Source of the DNA: Phaseolibacter flectens ATCC 12775
GTDB taxonomy: Bacteria; Pseudomonadota; Gammaproteobacteria; Enterobacterales; Enterobacteriaceae
Reading direction: 5' to 3'
NCBI RefSeq assembly: GCF_000518745.1
Contig: NZ_JAEE01000010.1
Span: 38,527 to 96,061, forward strand
Length of the DNA: 57,535 nucleotides
Part shown: piece by piece, positions 28,088-38,500 of the stretch
How the letters are laid out: every line of letters starts with the position of its first letter
How positions within the stretch are numbered: the first letter of the stretch is position 1
Position numbers and translations under genes: made by a program
The notes under the pieces: generated by a model
Seen by the model: the letters and a program-made list of their open reading frames with translations, nothing else
The model's database searches: none
What the model was told of the DNA's origin: nothing

Positions 28088-28426
28088 TTAACCATAAGTA
28101 ACGGAATTAACATCGACCGTTATTTTATAGCTTTCCCACGGCTTACCAGAATTTGCTTTAAAAAAGTAAATGCCTTCTCCACCACATTTTTTAAAACTGT
28201 GGAACTGACTAAAACTCAGGTTTAATTTTTCTGAACCCAACGGGGTAATGATTGCTTTATCATGGTTTTTAATATCAGTATGAACAGGTTTTCCTTGATA
28301 AATAAAATAAGCACGCACACAAGAATTAGAGTGATTAATTAGTGTAAGCTCACCGCAATAAGTTAAAGCACTCACACTTGCACATAACAAGAATGTGAGC
28401 CATTGAGGTAAGTGCAGATTTTTCAT
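28088..28426 (-). CDS. Small exported protein between the two cellulases
   Basis: A 112-residue protein with a signal sequence (about 1-24, cleaved near TYCG). The mature part of about 88 residues has three cysteines, one in the NHSNSCVRAYF segment, plus KKCGGEGIYFFKA. It looks like a small beta-sandwich (ELTLINHSN, YKITVDVNSVTYG). I do not recognise a family. Because it sits between two endoglucanase genes on the same strand (11 bases after the GH12 stop), a carbohydrate-binding or accessory role is possible, but this is inference from position only. Confidence 0.7.
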   Translation of the reverse strand: MKNLHLPQWLTFLLCASVSALTYCGELTLINHSNSCVRAYFIYQGKPVHTDIKNHDKAIITPLGSEKLNLSFSQFHSFKKCGGEGIYFFKANSGKPWESYKITVDVNSVTYG

Positions 28427-28437
28427 TTTTCTCTCGA

Positions 28438-29196
28438 TTAATGGGCAGTGAACGCAGCCGTGAAGTTGACTTTACCGTAGCCTTTTACAACTTCATAACC
28501 GGCTTCAATGTTATTTAAATAGAGAGCGTTACTGTATTGACCTTGATTAGCTCGATGACTGGCTAACCAATTAAGGTAGTGTTTAATATCAATATTCAAA
28601 TTACCTGCGATAGGATTTTGAACTTTAGCGCCGACACTGCCTGACGGTACGAAAGAGTAAGTGAAATACCCGCCACCGGAATGCCCTTCCCATAAATCAT
28701 AGCGCAGCCCATCAATCACAATATTTTTTTCTGTTATTTGCCCAATCGGCCAAGAATTATGTTTACCCCAGATCATGACTTCAAGCTGAGGATCGCCTTT
28801 ATTGGCATCGTGACGGAGAAAGAGATCATAGGCAAAATCCCCTTCCATATCCGTGCCTGCTGCATAATAGCTAAAAAATGCGGGAATACTATGCAGTGCG
28901 GAAACTTGCCGTGGGAACAACCTATCCTGAGTCGGGTTGAGCGTATAATGCCAACCGCGACAAATGGCAGGATATCCCCATAATTTGGCAGAAGGTGCAC
29001 GAATATCCATGCCCATACTCACACCTTGACGAGTTTGCTTCATATCGGTTGGGCTAATCACATAAGCCGTATCGCCAAAATTATTATTCCACGCATAGTG
29101 ACTACCAAAAACATGGTAGTCCCCGGCTTGCACCTGACCACTTATCGCGAGTGTGGTACAAAGATACAGACCAGGTTTTATCGTTGACCATCGCAT
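28438..29196 (-). CDS. Endoglucanase, glycoside hydrolase family 12
   Basis: A 252-residue secreted enzyme with a signal sequence (about 1-24, VQAG). The GH12 jelly-roll signatures are clear: FAYDLFLR, then GDPQLEVMIWGKHNSWPIG with the nucleophile Glu (E139), then DLWEGHSGGGYFTYSFVPSG, and near the C-terminus YLNNIEAGYEVVKGYG with the acid/base Glu (E235). Family members, such as Pectobacterium CelS, cut cellulose, xyloglucan or mixed beta-glucans. Length matches a single-domain GH12. It is preceded by CAGGAGAAG, follows the pilotin gene by 36 bases, and is a probable T2SS cargo. Confidence 0.9.
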   Translation of the reverse strand: MRWSTIKPGLYLCTTLAISGQVQAGDYHVFGSHYAWNNNFGDTAYVISPTDMKQTRQGVSMGMDIRAPSAKLWGYPAICRGWHYTLNPTQDRLFPRQVSALHSIPAFFSYYAAGTDMEGDFAYDLFLRHDANKGDPQLEVMIWGKHNSWPIGQITEKNIVIDGLRYDLWEGHSGGGYFTYSFVPSGSVGAKVQNPIAGNLNIDIKHYLNWLASHRANQGQYSNALYLNNIEAGYEVVKGYGKVNFTAAFTAH

Positions 29197-29232
29197 ACTC
29201 TTCTCCTGTCTTGACCCGTTAATACGACACGA

Positions 29233-29631
29233 TTAATGAATATTATTTTGGTAAGCTTGGTGAATAATGTCGGTCAGACTGGCAGCTAAAGATTGACAAT
29301 TTTCAGCATCACGTCCCGTTTCTACAATCGTTTGATAACGTTGCAGACTCTTCTGCTGTAACTGATGCAGGTCACTTTCAGTTAGACTCATCCCTTTGCT
29401 CGCGGCAAGCGTCACCATACGATCCACAATCTCTTTTTCGCTACCCAATTGGCTATGGTGACAATGCTGCTTTAGAAAAATCAATGCTCCAATACTGGAT
29501 GCAAGGTAGTTTTGCTGTTGGTTACTCGCCGTACTCTGCTTGGTCGTTAGGGGGACATGGCGAGAAGAAGATGAACAGGCACTCAGTATGACTAACAGCG
29601 ATAACAACAAGGTTCTGGCTACGATAATCAC
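29233..29631 (-). CDS. gspS: T2SS pilotin lipoprotein, GspS (PulS/OutS family)
   Basis: A 132-residue lipoprotein starting at GTG 29631 (AAGGA upstream). Lipobox LSAC sits at residues 16-19, followed by Ser, so outer-membrane sorting is expected. The mature protein is helical with YLASSIGALIFLKQHC and a second Cys in AENCQSLAASL. These correspond to the conserved pair and helices of PulS/OutS pilotins, which carry GspD subunits to the outer membrane. It is the first gene of the minus-strand secretion block, about 2.4 kb upstream of gspC with the cellulase genes between. Confidence 0.8.
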   Translation of the reverse strand: MIIVARTLLLSLLVILSACSSSSRHVPLTTKQSTASNQQQNYLASSIGALIFLKQHCHHSQLGSEKEIVDRMVTLAASKGMSLTESDLHQLQQKSLQRYQTIVETGRDAENCQSLAASLTDIIHQAYQNNIH

Positions 29632-30162
29632 GGTTTTTTTCCTTATGATAAAATATCAACTCATCACGATAAGATCATCGTCTGAATTAACCAAATACGA
29701 TAAAGCATTATAACCAATTATTTTACTTTACTACATAGCCAACCTGCTGTTAAACGTGATAGTGCGCCGACATCATTTGAAATTAATTCATCTCATGCTA
29801 CCGCCCCTAGTATTCTTACCCAGTATTCATTGCTTACAAAAATAATATCTAAAGACTTATTTAAAAATATCTATAAAAATGGACATTTCAAAATCGGAAC
29901 CACTATATATTGGAATAATTAAAATCCTCCAGGAATAGTCCCAATAATAAAATGAACATCCTCTTGCACAGCAATAATAAAATAAACCACATTTATATTA
30001 TGGATAAATTACATAATTAAAACTTATCGATAATGCATGTTCCCAACTGGTCTAATTCAATTTTAGATTCAAATAGAAAATACCTAGCAAGTATAAATTA
30101 CAAGTCAATACTTAAAGCATCAATCAATCAATTAATTAAATAACGTGATTTATTATTTAATT
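29632..30162. other. AT-rich promoter region of the secretion block
   Basis: About 530 bases without a gene between the phnA terminator and gspS. It probably contains the promoter of the gspS-cellulase-gsp transcript. I could not single out a regulator site. Confidence 0.5.
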
Positions 30163-30211
30163 AAAATAAAAATCCAGGCTGGAATAGAATATTGGCATTT
30201 TAATCCAGCCT
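30163..30211 (-). terminator. Rho-independent terminator downstream of phnA
   Basis: AGGCTGGA (30176-30183) and TCCAGCCT (30204-30211) pair. On the minus strand the stem is followed by GGATTTTTATTTTAA. It separates phnA from the secretion block. The loop is long at 20 bases. Confidence 0.6.
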
Positions 30212-30340
30212 AACACACATTGGTAGATATAATATTTTATTTATAATGAGTTTGTGATCATCGATAAAATGAATTCAGGGGAAGATAATGGGACAGATCA
30301 TCCATATCAGGTAGATAATCATCGCCGACGCCCACTATCA

Positions 30341-30361
30341 AAGCAGCAAAAAATGCTGCTT
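30341..30361. repeat. Small hairpin AAGCAGCA/TGCTGCTT
   Basis: Perfect 8-base arms with an AAAAA loop (30341-30348 with 30354-30361), 60 bases past the phnA stop. No clear T run follows. It may assist termination or stabilise the phnA transcript end. Confidence 0.4.
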
Positions 30362-30420
30362 GTTATTGTTCAGCTCAATAAGGTGAGCTCTTACTGATCA
30401 GAGTAAGATGTTGCTTGCGA

Positions 30421-30756
30421 TTAACCTTTTTTCACAAATTCAGATTTGAGTTTCATGGCACCAAAGCCATCAATTTTGCAATCGATATTATGGTCACCTT
30501 CCACCAACCGGATGCTTTTAACTCGCGTTCCAATTTTTAATACATTGGCGCTACCTTTGACTTTTAAATCCTTAACGACGGTCACTGAATCGCCATCTTG
30601 TAACTGGTTGCCATTGGCATCCCTGACCAATAATTCGTCTTCGGTGCTCTGCTGATGCTCAGGCCAGACATGACCACATTCAGGACAGTTCAATAACTCC
30701 CCCTCTTGCCAGCTGTATTCTGAATGACACACTGGACAGGCTGGTAGTTGTTGCAT
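30421..30756 (-). CDS. phnA: PhnA/YjdM zinc-ribbon protein
   Basis: A 111-residue protein of the PhnA (YjdM) family. The N-terminal zinc ribbon has CPVC and CPEC pairs (C7, C10, C24, C27). The C-terminal SH3-like domain follows the family pattern [24 protein letters not shown] and ends [17 protein letters not shown]. Despite its name, E. coli PhnA is not needed for phosphonate use, and its role is unclear. I use ATG 30756 with GGGGAAA before it; an open frame extending upstream to 30909 gives unconserved sequence. Single-gene transcript with its own terminator. Confidence 0.95.
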   Translation of the reverse strand: MQQLPACPVCHSEYSWQEGELLNCPECGHVWPEHQQSTEDELLVRDANGNQLQDGDSVTVVKDLKVKGSANVLKIGTRVKSIRLVEGDHNIDCKIDGFGAMKLKSEFVKKG

Positions 30757-32022
<1,266 letters not shown>

Positions 32023-32525
32023 TGATTGTCCTCTGAAAAAAATAAATAAATCCTGTGCGACTCGGCATCGGTAAGCTGCCGGGTTCGCTCAGAAAATGCA
32101 ATCCCCAATGCGGTTTTCTCAGCCAGCTGCCGGCTTATCCCCGCCTCTGTCTAAGCAATAATCTCCTCTGCCTCTCACCCTGACAAGTTCACTGTTCTTG
32201 CTCAGTCTGTGATGACGATGGAACCCCCTTTCGACTAAATGCCACTTACCTGCACGGTGTTGACCATGGTTGATTAACGGCATCCCATTCCTTGTGGCAG
32301 CCTCTCTGAGCCAGTGTCCCGGCGTCCTCTCTTTGAGAGAACGTCTTTGATACCCATACGCCAATTTGTTCCTCCGCTTGACCTGCTGCATCGTTAGCAA
32401 ACCTAGCAGGAGTAATGCAGTAGTCGCTAAGTTAAGGCGTTAAAACAAGCAGTCATGCCCTGCTTGTCATGCTTTTTATGCGGTGACAGTACTGGGCAGT
32501 TATTTGATCTCATTGTGAAAATACT
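32023..32525. other. Spacer between budC and the giant gene
   Basis: About 500 bases, more GC-rich than other spacers. A minus-strand open frame (32119-32400, 93 codons) has protein-like stretches but no good start or recognised family; it may be a gene fragment. A hairpin at 32446-32468 is listed separately. No clear promoter or type III (hrp/PIP) box was seen before the giant gene. Confidence 0.45.
32446..32476 (+). terminator. Possible weak terminator upstream of the giant gene
   Basis: ACAAGCAG (32446-32453) and CTGCTTGT (32461-32468) enclose a 7-base loop, followed by CATGCTTTTT. It could end the budC transcript or form a leader hairpin of the giant gene 58 bases downstream. Confidence 0.35.
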
Positions 32526-35500
32526 ATGAAAATTACTCCTTTTTCTCCTCTCCGTCCCCTGACGGAGCCCACGCAGCACACAACAACGTCGGCAGACACC
32601 TGCGGATCGGGTCCCCTCACATCGGAAAAGACCGAACTGCCCGAGTCCCAGTCCGCAGCGAGGAGAAGTCGTATCATACAACAACGCCGTCAGGATAGGC
32701 ACAGTCCTTATTCACGTCCCCCTCACGCGCTTCGTCATCATGAGTTACAAACAACAAAATCGGATCTCAGGCAGTCATCCATTGGCGATCAACGGGCAAA
32801 CAGGGATAAAACTCAACTGGGTTCAAACCAACGATGGGACAAACGTCAACGCGTGGAAGAGGAGAGAACAGCAGATCTGCGACCACGGAAATGGGCAAAA
32901 GGTTCGCCTGATGAGGAGATCGGGGAACGAGACAATGCGGCCCAACACCGGAGATTCAACGGGCAGGGTCGATCCAACCAAGGCTCATATCCAAAAGCAG
33001 AAGATCCACACTCTCCGGTAGAAACAGATATTCTTCGTCCGGATAATCACCAAATCACAGCATGTCTCGCTAGGGTCGCTAACGCATCCGCCCTGACAGC
33101 AGAGGAAATTTCGTTATTAAATCGTATCAGGAAATTTATTCATCCCAATGATATGACAAAGATGATGGCTTTGCTGCAACGCCCCGTCGAAGACTTTATC
33201 AGTGAGCCCGATCTCTTTTCCCGCTATGTTCATGCTTTGTCCGCACTACTGAATGATAATCAGACTTATCTGCAAAGTCATGATAAATACGCCTTAACCG
33301 TGCAACGCTTTACCGAGACGGCTCTCGCTTTTGCGGCGACAAATAAAACCACTGAGGACATGGGGCAGGGTGTAGAATACCTCGCTCGACTCAGCCACCT
33401 GAGTAATCGTTGGGTTCAGACGAAACCCAATCAAGGCGCGGGGATTGCCGCCATTGCAGATGCCCTCGCCGCACACCAGCAACACAATACGTTGAGTGGC
33501 CTGTTACAATGGTTGAATAAAGGTACCCCTAATGCTGAACGTGATCTGGGCTTATTGATTAATGCCATGAGTAAATGGCCACGCGATCCCGCCTGTTTAG
33601 GTGGACTCAATACGTTAGCAGCAATCCTTATCCTCGATAAACACGCTCTCTCAAATTACAGTAATAAAACACTGGCAATTATCGCCAACGGTATCAGTAA
33701 AATCACCCACAGTGAGACCACTCAGCAAGCGATGAAAAAAATCGCTACCGTGATCCAGACTCGACCACAACACTTGATCCCGAACCCAAAGATAACCCCT
33801 CAGGATATGGCGAATTTATTCAGTGGACTCAGTAAATTCCAAGACAGTAAAACCTGTCAGAACGCCATTGAGGATCTCGCTTATGCCCTAAAATCGTGGG
33901 ATCGCCAATTAGCTCAACCTTGGCAATTCAACCAACAGGGTATTTCTAGTATTATCAATGCTCTAGGTAAGTTTCATACACAAAAGAACTGTCAAAAAGC
34001 CGCGGCAATCTGTGCGCAAGCCTTAATACAACGACGACAAACCCACAAGGAGAGTTTCGTCGAACCTCAGGATCTGATGCGTAATATTAATGGGCTCAGT
34101 AAATTTTCTGATGATAAAACCTGTCGGCGAGCGGTCGTGATGCTGGCAGAAAGGATCATCGATTGTCAGCCAAATGAACAGAAAAGACTGCATACATGCA
34201 GTGCCGATGAGTTATCTGGGGTGATTAATGGTTTAGGCAAATTCCAAGACAGTAAAACTTGTGAACAGGCTCAGCGCCTTATGGCAGGGATTCTGCTCTC
34301 TCGCGATGGGAATACCTCCGAATTGGCTGCATTTACCGCACTGCATTTATCCCTGATGGTGAATGGCTTTGGTAAATTTGCCCATAACGACAAAATCGCT
34401 GAAACTGCATCATCGCTCACTCAACTGCTCCTCATACGTCAAGAGCAGCTTCAGGATAAGCAGGTATTCTCGGCACAAAATCTGTCAACTTTAATTAATG
34501 GATTCGGTAAATTCCCTCAAGGTAAAGAGACGAGGATAGCACTGATCACTCTCGCTGAGGCGGTGGTGGCACGACGTCATGAATTGCAGCAAGCCCATGC
34601 TTTCTCTTTTTGGGATCTCGCCTCAATGCTAAATGGGTTTAGTAAATTGCCTGATCATCCCCAATGTCGACACGCTGTTGCCGAGATCACTGAACGGCGT
34701 TTGGCTGTCCTACCGGAACCTTCTGTCCAAAAACCGATGAAGCTGCAAGAATTTTGTTCAATCATTAACGCCTTGAGCAAATTTGCCACTCAAACCTCCG
34801 CCCAGCAAGCCGTGATTAAGATAGTGGCAACATTACAACAGCAGACAGGATCCAACTTTCGAGAGTTCGATCCTATCGCTTTATCCAATATTATAAATGG
34901 ATTGGGAAAGTTTTCTTGCTTTCCTGAATGTGAGCAAATGGTCAGTCAACTGGCAAAAGAGCTATTACTTCGTCCACAGGATTTATGTGATAAACAACAG
35001 TTTAGCGCTCAGCACCTTGCCAATATCTGTAATGGATTAAGTCACTTTAATGAAGATAAAAACTGTCAAGATGCCAGCGAGATGCTCGCTAATGTCCTGT
35101 TACAACGGCAACGTGAACTCCATGATCAGCACCTATTTTTGCCTTTACATCTGAGTATCCTGATTAATGGATTAAGTCGATTTAACGACAATGCGAGCTG
35201 CAGAGAGATGGTTGAGCATATTGCGCAACGAGTTGCTGAAGATCCCAGTCTTAATAAACAGTTCGACCTCAATAATCTGGCTATTGCGATGAATGGATTC
35301 AGTAAATTTCCTGAATCTGAAATTTGTCATCAGGCTCTAGCCGAATTGGCTTACGAAGTGATCACCAGAAAACAGCAACTCAATAATAAAGACACGGCCT
35401 CAATGCGATGTTTTTCTACGTTGATCAATGCATTAAGTAAATATCCACAGGATAAAGTCTGTCGATATGCCAGTGCAGTTATCGCGACTGAGATACGTGA

Positions 35501-38500
35501 ACGCAAACAAGACCTCCGTAACCCGCAACTTTTCACCCCAGCTTATATTGCCAATACACTCAATGGATTGACCAAATTTCCAGATGAACAGAGCTGCAAA
35601 CAGGCCAGCCATGAAATTATCTCAGCACTAGCAGAACGACGTCACGAATTACAAAAGAGGGGAGAATTTAGGCCTCAAGACCTGGCTAATGTCCTAAATG
35701 CACTCAGTAAAAATAACGGGGAGAAACAAAATCAGCAACTCGCAGAAGAGATTATTAAACTGCTTGGTAGCACGGGACACGCCTACAATGAATTCACCTT
35801 GCCAGCGCTCTCCGTATTGGCAAATGGTATGGCTCGTTTCTCTCTGGCCTTAAATGATAATCTGAATGAAGAAGAGAGCCAGCAAAATCCTCAAGTGCAG
35901 TTGATCCATGCTCGATTACGAGAATTAACCAGCCATTTAAATTCAAGACCAGAACGACTCGCTCAATCTGGAGCAAGACAAATAGGAATTATATTCAAGG
36001 CGTTAGCAAGTCTTGCTCTGAAAGATTGCCTCAGGCTTATTGGTCGCCAAGGCTTAAATCGATTAACACAGATCCAGTCTGAAACCCAATTTCGCCATGA
36101 TGACCTTGAAACCCTCAGTTCAGTCATGGCAGGCTTACGTCCTCTACTTTGCTCACCAGAACTTAAGAAATTCCACCGCGATACACTCCGTTTATTGGAG
36201 AGTATGCAACCGGATGTTGCTCGTAAAATCAAAGACTATCAAACACACCACACCGAACATGCCATCGCCAGTCCTTCGGATGCCAACACCGTGACTGAAG
36301 CACACACAACACGACGGCCGGGCTTGACCTTCTTCTTGATACTTAAAACCTACCAAGTGGTGGTAGGGATGTGGAAACATCGTCATGTTTTACAGCGTAG
36401 CGATTGGAATGATAAAGGTCAGACTCAGCAAAACATCTGGGCAAGACGCAACGCAATGAAAGCATGGCTTAGTCAGACAACGGAGCAGGTCAAAGGCGTG
36501 ATTGAGCATGATCTTGACGAAAGTGCCTGGAACTTGATTGCACAAATAGAAGCGGATGAAAATATTCTCGACAGTCTTGATCTTAAATTAAGAAAAGATT
36601 ATCAGCGTATCGCTCTGACTCACCCGCCCACCCCGATAAATGTAGACACCGTCAGACAGCAACTCAGGCAGTTAACGGATGTTCAGGACATGATGCATAA
36701 TGAATTCGGAGCTGCAAAACTTGATGTCATTGATATGAATGGAAAAAGTTTAAATATCGACGCCCCATCACCAACACTGAATTATTCGTTTTTCACCCGT
36801 CTGACAGGAGGCATACTGCCATTGCAGGAAGTCCAACTGCCAGGAAAGGTCAGTGCATTTATGCTATCAAGGATCATAAAAAGTCAGGGTGACTTATTGC
36901 GTATGGACATGTTCGGGGGCAGCCATATCAAACCGACTAAAAAACGAGTGCATGAACTGATTGCCTCCGGCAGCAATACAGAAGCAAAACGCTACGGTCG
37001 CCTGCCCGCATTGCGGGTAGCGGATACGCTTGCTGATGCACCATTGATGAAACACGTGATCAGTAAACTCAACCCGCAGCGTGAGGACTGGTTTAGAATG
37101 CAACGTGCCTTACTTGAAATTGTGCCTCGTGAAAATGTCATTGAAGGCCCGATTAAATTATCACTGATACCCGATAATATGGATGCTGCTCAGCGTGTTT
37201 TCCCGATTAGAACCGCAGATAACCGCCCTATTATGCTCCGTCCTCACGATGGATGTGGCTTTATTCGTGCATCTTTGGCACAGAAAATCCCCGCCATCAA
37301 ACAGGCAATGCAGGCGCACGCCACCGCCCCCTCGTTGCGCGACCAACAGCAACAACATTTACTGGCCAAACCGCGGATGTCGCCGCTTCCGCCTCAGGCG
37401 ACACATCATTTCCCTCGGGATCAGGCTGCCATTGACGAAGCGCGCCAACACCTGCTGCAATCTTTAAGGCAAGATACTGATTATCAGAATAACGTGCCTC
37501 TGAAGCCCCAGAAACTGTACGAAATCCTTGTCAGTGCCAACCTTTTTGGTATTCAAGGCACGGCCGTTCCTTCTGCTGATGATAAGCTGCATTTGCCATA
37601 TCAAAGTGATAAAAACTTCACCCTAGGTCGAGGACCTTTATTACTTGGCAAAGCGCCCTATGACAAAGCGAATTTGATGGCTATTGCCCCTGAGCGAGTT
37701 GGAAGTCAAGATAATCAAGATGCCACGGCACAATTTTTAAATGAAACCTTCGCTTTCCAATACAGCTATACGGCTTGGGATGAAAGTGCCACCAGCAACA
37801 AAGAAAACTCACAGGCGGAAGCGCCAATGTTGCATGGTAAAGGCGTAACGATTGTGATCCCTGACACGATGTGGCCGGACAATAATGATGCTCAGTGGGT
37901 CTGGTCAACTGAAGACATGAAAATACATTCAGACTGGGTAAAAGGCAGACAGCGCGATAAACTCCCACCACTGATGGAAACATTGGGTTGCCTGCGGGTC
38001 AAAGAAATCTTTCCACCAGGTTCACTGATTGCCGTCCCTATCAATGAATTGAAAAAGCGAGATGCAGATTGTGATGGTGACAAAGTTTTTGTTTATGCAG
38101 GCTTACCCGCCATGGCTGCAGCCATTACCCGCCACCTTACTGACCGAGAGCAACAGGCAGGTAAAGCGGGATCCTTCAAACCCCCTAAAACTGCCCATAC
38201 CGCCTTTGACACAGAGAATCGTTATCATGCGGGTCGGGCTGCCGAGATCCTGTCTACCTTACGAGGTAATGAGTTGCTCGGCAAAATGAGTTTAATGCAA
38301 TTTCAGTTTTCAGCTCAAGATACCTCCATGCAACAAAGAATGGCTATCCGAGCACTTTTTGGCACTTATGAAGGGACAGAACAAACATTAAGACGGGCCC
38401 TACGTCAAAGATTAAATCAACAGCAATCATCCACTGAAACGACAGCACCGCAACGTGCACTGAACGTATCGCGCCATCAACAAAGCCTACAGCAAACACC

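Noticed and set aside
30176-30361. Possible CRISPR or REP-like repeat array
   Set aside because: The two hairpins are unrelated to each other and no regularly spaced repeats exist anywhere in the window.
32119-32400. 93-codon minus-strand frame upstream of the giant gene
   Set aside because: Some stretches look protein-like but there is no good start and no family is recognised; kept only as a note in the spacer entry.
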